This document shows positions 56,850-64,000 of a stretch of DNA of 64,000 bases, piece by piece. A model generated the notes under the pieces. The model ran no database searches. It had not been told where the DNA came from and saw only the letters and a list, made by a program, of their open reading frames with translations. The position numbers and the translations under genes are program-made. The stretch is from Symsagittifera roscoffensis (lineage: Eukaryota; Xenacoelomorpha; Acoela; Convolutidae), in NCBI RefSeq assembly GCF_963678635.1, contig NC_087069.1:53950635-54014634 (forward strand), read 5' to 3'. The first letter of the stretch is position 1. Each line of letters starts with the position of its first letter.

Positions 56850-56930
56850 TACCAGCTATATAGCCCAGCGCATACATAGTGCGTTCCGGGGAGTTTTGCG
56901 TGGGTTAGATTCTCACCTAAGTCGTTTCAT
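56850..56930 (+). repeat. tRNA-like module in BEL/Pao tail, copy 2
   Basis: TAGCCCAGCGC fits the A box better than copy 1; GGTTAGATTCTC is a one-base variant of the B box, and GTGGG/CTCAC still pairs as a T arm. It has the same position relative to the end of pol as in copy 1. Confidence 0.5.
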
Positions 56931-57217
56931 TTGAGAATCCTATTTGAGTCCAGCCTGACAGAACATAAATTGCTTATAATTTAATCGGTTCTAAATTGGT
57001 TTGCAATTGAGTTTCTGATAATTCAACCGCGTGAGCTGAATTTGATTTTAAAGAAAAAAATCATAAATCAGCGCATGATCATTCCTTCTATTTTGGCTTG
57101 ATACGTTTAATGTAGTCACAATATTTTGACCATTTTTCGTAAATTTAACACGATTGTTTTGTTGTTACTGTATGAATTGAGCAAAATATTGACATTAAGT
57201 TAATTTATTTTGTTGAC

Positions 57218-57436
57218 GGCTCTTTTCCACTCCTCTTCCGACACTTATCAAAATATCGAGTTTTATGTTTATTTTTGTGTTATTACGGCTCATTGCGCTA
57301 AGTTACGATGTAAAGTATGGAGAACAAAACTGTTCACAGTTGTTGATTTGCTCACAACGCCAAATTTTCTTCCATTACGAGAAATTTAATAAGCTTTTCA
57401 AAATTTGAATTTGAAAGGGAGAATAGGAAAAAAGCC
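57218..57436. mobile_element. GGCTCTTTTCC-family MITE
   Basis: GGCTCTTTTCCACTCCTCTT to GAATAGGAAAAAAGCC; interior TATCAAAATATCGAGTTTTA and AACAAAACTGTTCACAGTTG, the reverse orientation of 47996-48219. Confidence 0.75.
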
Positions 57437-57536
57437 TCGATGAATTCTTTTTCATGAACTGAGTTTGATTGGGTATCAATTCAAGCTGCCTCACCTAGAC
57501 CTCACCTTGACCTCACCTATTTGATTTCGTATTATC

Positions 57537-59012
57537 AATAAAATTTCAGGTTTGGATTTGCAACACTAACTTTTAGTCAATTTTAATTTCTTTTTTGGAT
57601 TGAAAAATGCAGCCTGAACTAGGTTATAGACAAATACAATAAATGTTTGCACGCAACCTTTCATCGGGATTCCCCCGCTCAGTAAATTATAGCCCCCTCT
57701 CAACCTTTCCAATTATAGTCCCCTCCCCCCAATGTTCCAATTATACACACGCCAACCGTTTTGATTTATACTACTATAAATTTTGAACTTAATTTACCGA
57801 AAGTAAATCAAAAAAAATAACGCTTCAATTGCATAATGCTAATTAATAGTTTTAGGCAAGTGTAAGTCACACAATTTTTCTGGGTTTTTTACCTAACAAC
57901 CAAAATATTTAAACTAATGGTTCGAATGTCAACATCAAATAAATATAAGTTGTTTCCATGTTGTTTTTCCGTAGGTTGCCAAAGAAGGATCTTCACGAAA
58001 AATAGATAGAAAATATTCCTTAAATTCATATTTTTTAGCCTTGTAAGTTGAACTGCAGCTGTTTAGTGAGGACTATTTTTCTGGAAAAAAAACAATTTTC
58101 GATGTAATGGCCGCTGAATCTTGCTTGAAAGTGTACTTTTTTTATTTCTTCTGTTCTCGTCAATTATGTTGTTCGGTTACTTGATTTTTGTGTATGCCTT
58201 TAGTAGTTTATGTTTGATTTTCCATAGATGGCAAACTATTTTCCCATCGAGAAACAAAGAAAACCGGAAGTACTCTGTATTCCTGCTGTGACAGAAGAAA
58301 ATTTGATTCTTAATCTGATCTTAAGCTGGTCTTTATTGCCCAACTGAGTCGTTTTTCAAGGGATTTTGTTAGATTAGATTTCAAACTGCTTAATAGTATT
58401 GCGGGTTAGTGCAGATGGCTTATGACGAAAGCATTCAATAATAGTATTTGCTTTTTTGTTTTCAGTGGTTTTTGAAGCCATTATCTTCACAAAATAGTAG
58501 TGTATCATCTGCATATTTTACCACTTTGCAAGATTCAGTTATATTTTTGTTCAAGTCATTTATGTATACGTTGAAAATAAGGGGTCCCAAAATTGTAACT
58601 TTAAGTACGCCTTGATGAAGTTAGGTCCAATTGGATTCAGTCTTATTTACTACAGTTTTCTGCTGTCTAAGGTTTTTGAAGTTATGAATAATTTCAATTG
58701 TCTCTTCAGAGAATCCCAAATCGTACAATTTGTTCTTTAAATGATCGTGGTTTATAGAAACGAAAACTTTTGAAAATTCTAATAAAGATACGGCAACATT
58801 TTTATTTTTACCCTTTGATTTGCGGAAGAAGAAGAAGAAGAAGGAGAAGTAGAGACTTTATTAGTGAATGATACTTCATATAAAATTAAAATTTTGAGTT
58901 TGCGTAATTCAAGCTTTGAGTTCAATGCTTAATATTCAGGAACGACATGTATTGCAACGGCATTTGATGAAGAAAGTGCATGGATTGTCGAGATTGAAGG
59001 TTGATTGAAGTT
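57537..59012. repeat. 1.48-kb block B, truncated by the 59-kb element
   Basis: Direct copy of 48917-50405 including the LINE L3 RT fragment (minus strand, degenerate, 58440-58800) and the (GAA)n tract at 58826. Homology to block A ends at GAAGTTGCTGTT (59012), where new sequence starts. Confidence 0.85.
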
Positions 59013-59980
59013 GCTGTTGTGCCATTCTGCCAGATGACACAGCATAACCTTCCCGCGACAGAAAAAAAAGTGACTAAAGGCCTTATGAACAAAAAAAAGT
59101 TGCGACGGAGGGTCAGAATGTTCTAGAATTTTTATTTTTAAAATTTCGATTGGAAGAAGAACATTTCTGAGAAATAGAAAAAAGACGGCCATTTTGAATA
59201 AAAAAGACGAGAATCAGAACCACGATAGAGATTCTGAAGAACACTTGTATCAGAGACAGAAAAACACGGAGCCTCTTATCGTGGCAAGAACACACGATAA
59301 GGACCTTAGCGACAGATATTTGTGGAGACGGAGGCTTCAGTGGGGGGAAGAGAAATACCACGGAACCCTCCCGGGACACGAAATATAGGAGATAAGAGTG
59401 TTATCTCAAGAAAATCACGGGAGCGGAGGCTTGGTCCCCCAGAGACTGTTATATGTGAAGGGACTGTGAAAACTGACTATAACAGCTGCTGTAAGGTCCT
59501 AGATCTTAATTAACACCGTTATTATTTAATATTTCAGAGCATGAGTAGATAGAAAAGGGAAAGGGTCAATCCATCTCCAATGGATTTAATATAAAACTGT
59601 CACACAAAAACATAATAAAATAGGTTGTTCGAGCCGTGATTTTAATGACAATCACGTAGTCTGAGGATCCGAGACTCAGCTATGTGGTTGTGTTCGCATG
59701 CAAACGAAAGCTGATCAAAAGTCGTTTGACTGATGGCCTAAAAATGGTAACTTTTTACTTTGCCCTAGACAGACCAGAAAATCAACTGGCAAGGTCGAGA
59801 CGGTGAAAAACGAGTAGAATTAACGTAACTGACGCCTGCCAGTCGTCAATAGGTACTTTTTCTACGCTCCGTCGCTGTGTGATATTTGGGCGAATGTTAC
59901 ATAGACGTTTTTATGGCGCTCCTGGGTGGGCCTGTTAAAGGCATGAAACCATCATGATCAGCAAGCGTTTCAGCGACGAA

Positions 59981-60117
59981 CCCTCCGCTCCGGGCGTATG
60001 CCCGAGTTAGAGGTCTTAATGACCGTTATTGTACTAGGGGGAAGGTGCGTACCCTCCGTCTAGTACAATTTAGCTTTTTAACTTAGTTAACACCGAAAAT
60101 TCCGGAGGCCGGAGGGT
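59981..60117. other. ACCCTCC stem-loop module 1
   Basis: ACCCTCC (60051) faces GGAGGGT (60111-60117). An inner hairpin TTAAC-tta-GTTAA lies at 60078-60090. Upstream, TTGTACTAG pairs with CTAGTACAA around the ACCCTCC strand. Confidence 0.55.
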
Positions 60118-60424
60118 TAGGTGGGAAGTCATGAACCCGCTTGTCCCGAGGTCCCGGGACCAAAAACAACTAAAGAGAAAGCGTAAAACCAAACAAAAAG
60201 AGTGTATAACCAAGAAAAAGCCAAAAACATAATTATTTAAAAACAAAAAAGTACAAAAAACAGTAAAAAAATCCAAAAAAGACCAAAAACAGTAAAAAAC
60301 ATAAAGTGACAGTTTATATGTTATTTCCGGACGAGATGTGATCTGACCTTCCTATTTGTTGTTGTTTCAGATTGATTTATATCGTTTCTGATAGAAAGAT
60401 CGTGTGTTTTGGTGAAGGGTTGGA

Positions 60425-60493
60425 TACCCTCCCTCGAGTGTAATTTGAGTGTTTAAGCACGTTAATGGTGATTTTGCCGGTGGCCGGAGGGTA
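60425..60493. other. ACCCTCC stem-loop module 2
   Basis: TACCCTCC (60425-60432) pairs with GGAGGGTA (60486-60493). The inner TTAA-gcacg-TTAA hairpin is in the same relative position as in modules 1 and 3. Between modules 1 and 2 (60118-60424) the sequence is A-rich with AAAAACAGTAAAAAA repeats. Confidence 0.55.
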
Positions 60494-60625
60494 GAGTGGC
60501 AAGCTGATCAGCGTGTTCCACACTCAACAGGGACATCAAGGACAACATCCGAAACGACTGTTGGGTATCGTTGAAGCAATTTTAGTATCGTTCGGGTGGG
60601 GGGCACGATTGGCGCGGTCCGATTG

Positions 60626-60694
60626 TACCCTCCATCGATTACAAATTTCCGAGTTAAGGGTCTTAATTCGGATATTTTGGTGCAAAGGAGGGTA
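60626..60694. other. ACCCTCC stem-loop module 3
   Basis: TACCCTCC (60626-60633) pairs with GGAGGGTA (60687-60694). The inner hairpin TTAAG-ggt-CTTAA at 60654-60666 shows a G-C pair where module 1 has C-G. Confidence 0.55.
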
Positions 60695-61102
60695 TAGTAC
60701 TAGTCATTGACGACTATTAATAGATTATTATCCCTATTATGTATTACTTATCTCCTAGTTAGACCCAAGAAACACCCATTTTTTGTCGAAAATTACCAAT
60801 TTTCGACCAAACTGTAGACCCCAAATTTTCGGATATCCGAGCTTTTCCGATAGGCAAAAAGCTTTTATATAGGGAGTAGCTACGTAGTTCGATCCCCCTA
60901 ACTAAAGAAACCGCGTGAGAAAAGACTCAGTAGAAGTTGGAAAAAACCAAAATTTTTCGATCAAAATTTTGATAATTTTTTGTATTTTGTCAATCTGTTT
61001 TGGGGATCGAGTTTTTGAGTTTTTAGAGCTAGAGCAATAAAAATTTTTGCGTTAGGAGCGTGCTAGCATAACATGCTCGGTTACTAGAGAAATTTTTGGG
61101 TA

Positions 61103-61172
61103 ACCCTCCGAGTAGCTCCGTGGATAGAGCTAACGACTTAAGGTTTGGAAAAGCAAGGAATCGGAGGGTCCA
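61103..61172 (+). other. tRNA-like stem-loop (module 4)
   Basis: CCCTCCG (61104-61110) pairs perfectly with CGGAGGG (61162-61168), followed by TCCA. Inside, GCTC-CGTGGATA-GAGC forms a classic D arm. A T arm is missing and the anticodon arm is weak, so it mimics rather than is a tRNA. Confidence 0.45.
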
Positions 61173-61671
61173 AATTTGATAGTTTTTGGCCAAATTTTTG
61201 TTTCTAAACCAATTTTGGTCCGGTTTTTTGCATTATTCCAGTGCCGTACAGGGCTGCTACGCTCATTTCAAGTATTTTTAGGCACTTTTGACCGGAATTG
61301 CGGAAAAAGTTTTTCAGAAACTATATATATGGTGAAAATAGGCCACTTTGACGAACGCGTTTTTGGCGATTTCTCAAAGACTAGTTATCCGATCGGGATA
61401 ATTTTGGTACCATAAGTCGACGTTTTTGACCACTTTTCTGAATCGCAACCGTTTTTGGGTTGATTATTTCGGAAAAGAAAATTTTTTTAGAATTTGTTGG
61501 TTCGGAGGGTCCAAATCACGGGCAACCCTCCGAGCGGCAGAAAATTTTATCAAAACATCTTTTTATTCAACTGGGAAGGTTGACCGTGTCAGCCAACCTA
61601 GTTTTAAGTCAGGTAGACCGCTTTCAGAGGCTTTACTGCGGTGATATAACCCTTTTTCTTGATTTTGGGGG

Positions 61672-62040
61672 AACCCTCCGAAGTGACCCTCCGGAGTCAG
61701 CTAAACCCTTTAGCAACCCTCCTTAGTGGAAAATTTCCACGAGATCACCCTAAGAAGTTAAAACAGCTCCCCTTAGAGCTCCTAGCTTGTTTTGACGCTT
61801 TTTGAAGCGAGGGGGAGAACCTTCTAAGCGAGATCGAAAAATTTGAAAATTTTGGAGGTACCCTCCGAAGTAACCCTCCGGAGCATATTAAGCATCTTAT
61901 TGACCCTCCTTAGTAAATTTAGGGGGACCCTCCGAGGTAACTTGGGTGATTAAGGTACCCTCCGAAGTAACTTGGGTGATCAAGGCACCCTCCGAGGTAA
62001 CCCTCCGGAGTGTCTTAAACCTTCTAACGATCTTCCTTGT
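61672..62040. repeat. Cluster of ACCCTCCGRAGT modules
   Basis: Two units read ACCCTCCGAAGTRACCCTCC plus GGAG, a variable hairpin, then ACCCTCCTTAGT (61672-61730, 61858-61915). The hairpins are GCTAAA-ccc-TTTAGC and TAAG-cat-CTTA. Then three CACCCTCCGAGGTAAC-like units follow at 61924-62010, two of them followed by TTGGGTGATYAAGG. The segments at 60695-61102, 61173-61671 and 62041-62247 hold no gene, only scattered further copies of CGGAGGGTCC/ACCCTCCG (61504, 61525). Confidence 0.7.
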
Positions 62041-62247
62041 TAGAGACTTGAGTAAATTTTCTGTGGCAATTTGGGAAACGGAAAATATCCATTTAATTAA
62101 GATCATATTAGGATATTAGGCGTGCTTATCAGGATCATAAGAACCCATTCTGACCCGGAAATTCGTGATCAACTTTGGATTCTACATTGGGTGTATCAGA
62201 AGTACCCGAACAAAAAAATTTTTTTTTGATTGTGATTTAGGTTGTGT

Positions 62248-62434
62248 GGTTGCCTTGAGCTACTTAATAGGAAAGTTCGGGCAATCCGGGAACAAATAAA
62301 AGAAGTCCTCGGTGAGTGTATTAGGCAAATACACACTCACTTGAGAAGAAAAGTTGTTCCCTGCTCTCGTGCACTTGGAGCGTTCCGGGTGTGGGGGAGC
62401 TTTTTCATAGACTTTTGAAGAATTTTCGATCAGA
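62248..62434 (+). ncRNA. Structured module, unit 1 of tandem pair
   Basis: Stems: TTGCC (62250) with GGCAA (62279), enclosing AGCT/AGTT; GGGAACAA (62288) with TTGTTCCC (62354); nested inside it GTGAGTGT (62312) with ACACTCAC (62333); then GCTCT (62363) with GGAGC (62396). Stem sequences differ from unit 2 yet still pair. Proposed as an RNA element of the leader (inference). Confidence 0.6.
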
Positions 62435-62600
62435 GGTTGCCTTGAGCTACTTAGTAGGACAGCTCGGGCAATCGCAGGACACCTAAAAGAAGACCTCGGT
62501 GGGTGTATTAGGCAGACACACACCCACTTGAGAAGACTGTGTCCTGGGCTTCGTTCTTTCGGATCGTTCCGATTGGGGGAAGTCTTTTTCTTTAAGACTA
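62435..62600 (+). ncRNA. Structured module, unit 2 of tandem pair
   Basis: Same fold as unit 1: TTGCC/GGCAA; CAGGACAC (62475) with GTGTCCTG (62539); GTGGGTGT (62499) with ACACCCAC (62520); GCTTC (62548) with GAAGT (62579). The conserved single-stranded words ATTAGGCA and TTGAGAAG sit in the same places as in unit 1. 62601-63013 is unstructured leader sequence with no feature recognised. Confidence 0.6.
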
Positions 62601-63013
62601 AGTTTTATTAATCTATTTCTGAATCATTACTGCTTTTTATCAAAGATTGTTTAATTTTAACAAAGCAGTGACTTGATAAATTGTGTGGCGATAAATTGAT
62701 ACTGACAAAAGGTCGCTGTCACCTGTAGGATATTCTTATCTGATTATCGATTGTGTTTTGTGTGTCGATTATATCTTGTGGAAACTTAGTGATACTGTTA
62801 TACTATACAACCGGGTTGAGTTAGCATTATATCAATACTGGGTAGACCCTGTGTGTAACCTTAGCTGAGCCACTGATTTAGTCGTGAGAGATCTAAGAGA
62901 CATTTTGATACTGACGGAATCGAGTAGGCAGCGTTAAGTGATTTAACTAAATCTTGTTTGTGGTACGTTTGCATTGCCATCAAATTACGAATACTTTCAT
63001 TTTGTTAAAAACT

Positions 63014-63154
63014 ATGCAGCGCAGGGACTCGCTAGGATCGACTACTAAAATTCCCAGGCTAAGCAAGGGAAGCACGCGGAAGTTTAGAACTAGGCGTAGC
63101 CAAACCTCGTTTAGCAGCGCTTCCGACGCGTTTGCTGAAGACGAATCGACTTAA
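63014..63154 (+). CDS. Ser/Arg-rich short frame, in phase with the gag-like ORF
   Basis: The ATG at 63014 opens MQRRDSLGSTTKIPRLSKGS and continues, basic and Ser-rich, to FAEDEST and a TAA at 63152. The TAA lies in the same frame as the ORF beginning at 63182, with no other stop between, so this is either an upstream ORF or the true N-terminus cut by one stop codon. Domain unknown. Confidence 0.4.
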   Translation: MQRRDSLGSTTKIPRLSKGSTRKFRTRRSQTSFSSASDAFAEDEST

Positions 63155-63181
63155 GGTCAACCTGATCTTTCAGTGAGCGAA

Positions 63182-64000
63182 ATGAAACTAAGGAGCGAGA
63201 AAAACCTCGATGGCAATCAAAGGCGGAGCGCCGAGGCCGAGCCTGCGAGCGAAACGCTGGTGGATCCCTTTGACGAAGGGGAGCGAACGCTCATTCGACC
63301 CGACTTTGAGCCAGACGAGGTCCTCGAACGGGAGGAAGCCGAGAGGACAGAGGAGACCTCGGAGCGTCCCGAGGACGAACCTCGGGAGGAAGTGTTGTAC
63401 AGGGGAATGTCCAAATCAGACACTAAGAGCTATAAATGGAGAAAGGAACATTCACATCCGACAAGTGCACACTCATCTTTGGCCAAACAGAGCAACAACG
63501 CGATGATGTCGAGTATGAGTCCGGGTGAAGAGCAGACGTTCTCGAAGGCAAAGAAAAGTTGGAAGTCTTTGTACGATGAGCGCGTGACGTCGCTAGAAGC
63601 CGGAGGTCTATCCTCTAGTTACGGCCAACCGGAAATAACCCATCCGGATGTGAACTTCACACCGTGCCCAAGGAACGACATGAGCAGGGAGGCGTCTTCT
63701 GCCTCGCCGACCAGGCCTATGTCAGATGGGATAACGATGGGAGCATCATCAACATTTGACAGACTAATGACGTCAATGCACAAGCAAAAGGGCGGTGCGT
63801 CATCGAGTACTAGGCTACAGCCGCAGCTGACCTCGTCTTCTCTGGGGCTAACCCCGCCACTGGGGGCAGCTGGTGACATAAGTGATATGTTCGCTGGTGT
63901 GATGAATGGCCTGGATAAATTGAGGCGGGACATGACTAAGAAGATAGATCAAGTTGACGAGAGAGCTCACCATGGTCGAGAGAGTTTGAAAGACGAGCTA
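63182..64000 (+). CDS. Gag-like Ser-rich coiled-coil ORF, 3' end beyond the window
   Basis: Open for 273 codons with no stop to the window edge; the ATG at 63182 is the first after the in-frame TAA. The N-terminal third is strongly acidic (FDEGERTLIRPDFEPDEVLE, then Glu/Arg-rich), the middle is Ser/Thr/Pro/Met-rich and likely disordered, and the end is helical and charged (GVMNGLDKLRRDMTKKIDQV), as in retroelement Gag proteins before the capsid domain. No capsid, zinc knuckle or pol is in view. Codon choice is less AT-biased than anything else in the window, and no decay is seen. It could also be an ordinary cellular gene; the Gag assignment rests on context. Confidence 0.5.
   Translation, partial: MKLRSEKNLDGNQRRSAEAEPASETLVDPFDEGERTLIRPDFEPDEVLEREEAERTEETSERPEDEPREEVLYRGMSKSDTKSYKWRKEHSHPTSAHSSLAKQSNNAMMSSMSPGEEQTFSKAKKSWKSLYDERVTSLEAGGLSSSYGQPEITHPDVNFTPCPRNDMSREASSASPTRPMSDGITMGASSTFDRLMTSMHKQKGGASSSTRLQPQLTSSSLGLTPPLGAAGDISDMFAGVMNGLDKLRRDMTKKIDQVDERAHHGRESLKDEL

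Larger units (their letters stand above)
51488..57170 (+). mobile_element. BEL/Pao LTR retrotransposon relic, copy 2
   Basis: Collinear with copy 1 from its position 38280 to 43960, lacking the first part of gag. Frames are longer than in copy 1 for protease, RT and the integrase end, but stops, a deletion in RT and a tandem duplication in RNase H make it inactive. It is flanked by the direct repeats of block A/B plus LINE L2. Confidence 0.85.
59012..64000 (+). mobile_element. Unidentified retroelement-like unit with long structured leader (runs off window)
   Basis: The boundary is sharp: block A continues TTTAAGG while this side reads TTGTGCCATTCTGCC. Composition changes from AT-rich to mixed. 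The order is a 4-kb non-coding leader of repeated stem-loops, then a gag-like frame from 63014 or 63182 to the window edge. No LTR end, primer-binding site or pol is visible, so the class is open; a TG at 59011 would fit an LTR start. 59012-59980 holds no recognised feature other than short open frames. Confidence 0.45.

Noticed and set aside
59194-59388. 64-codon plus-strand frame as a gene in the leader
   Set aside because: Charged low-complexity peptide, overlapped by other frames, no homolog recognised and no conserved start context.
61103-61172. Functional tRNA-Leu(UAA) gene
   Set aside because: No T arm and a poor anticodon stem; described instead as a tRNA-like structure.

Overview
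The window reads as AT-rich nuclear DNA of an invertebrate animal. It has spliceosomal exon fragments with GT/AG borders, Ty3/gypsy and BEL/Pao LTR retrotransposon relics, a CR1/L2/Jockey-type LINE, hAT-like and foldback MITEs, microsatellites and a 200-N scaffold gap. I cannot name the species. Ordinary genes are few and mostly broken up by repeats. Operons, Shine-Dalgarno sites and CRISPR arrays are absent.

Layout. 438-8960: 3' part of a trypsin-like serine protease gene. The codons for the GDSGGP active-site motif are split by a 7.87-kb phase-1 intron (918-8784) packed with minisatellites, a 738-bp direct duplication, a 541-bp tandem repeat and fragments of an unknown acidic-tailed gene. 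8961-11000: empty AT-rich DNA. 11000-16996 (minus): a decayed Ty3/gypsy element (gag, protease, RT, RNase H, integrase) whose pol 3' end is tandemly duplicated. 17.8-20.0 kb: foldback elements and a 1.46-kb element with about 40-bp terminal inverted repeats. 21.2-24.0 kb (minus): a decayed LINE. 24.4-26.7 kb: hAT-like MITEs around probable exons of a single-pass membrane protein. 27.0-29.9 kb: the 5' exons of a type II membrane/coiled-coil protein, with a tandemly duplicated and damaged second exon. 30.4-37.5 kb: satellite units, the gap, a possible small secreted peptide, an ATAATCGATTATAAT-rich tract and MITEs of a GGCTCTTTTTCC family. 37.6-43.9 kb and 51.5-57.2 kb (both plus): two decayed BEL/Pao elements, each followed by the same tRNA-like tail. 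44-51.4 kb and 57.2-59.0 kb: MITEs, a 187-bp near-perfect palindrome, microsatellite DNA, and a 1.48-kb LINE-containing block present as direct repeats on both sides of the second BEL/Pao copy.

59,012-64,000 is different in character: higher GC, little decay and strongly structured. It begins exactly where the 1.48-kb block is cut off and carries about twenty copies of ACCCTCCG or its complement, arranged as repeated stem-loop modules. It then has two tandem copies of a roughly 187-nt module whose stems keep pairing through compensatory base changes, and ends in a gag-like, serine-rich open frame that runs off the window. I read it as the long, structured 5' leader of a young, unidentified retroelement. 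It is the best candidate here for an undescribed system.
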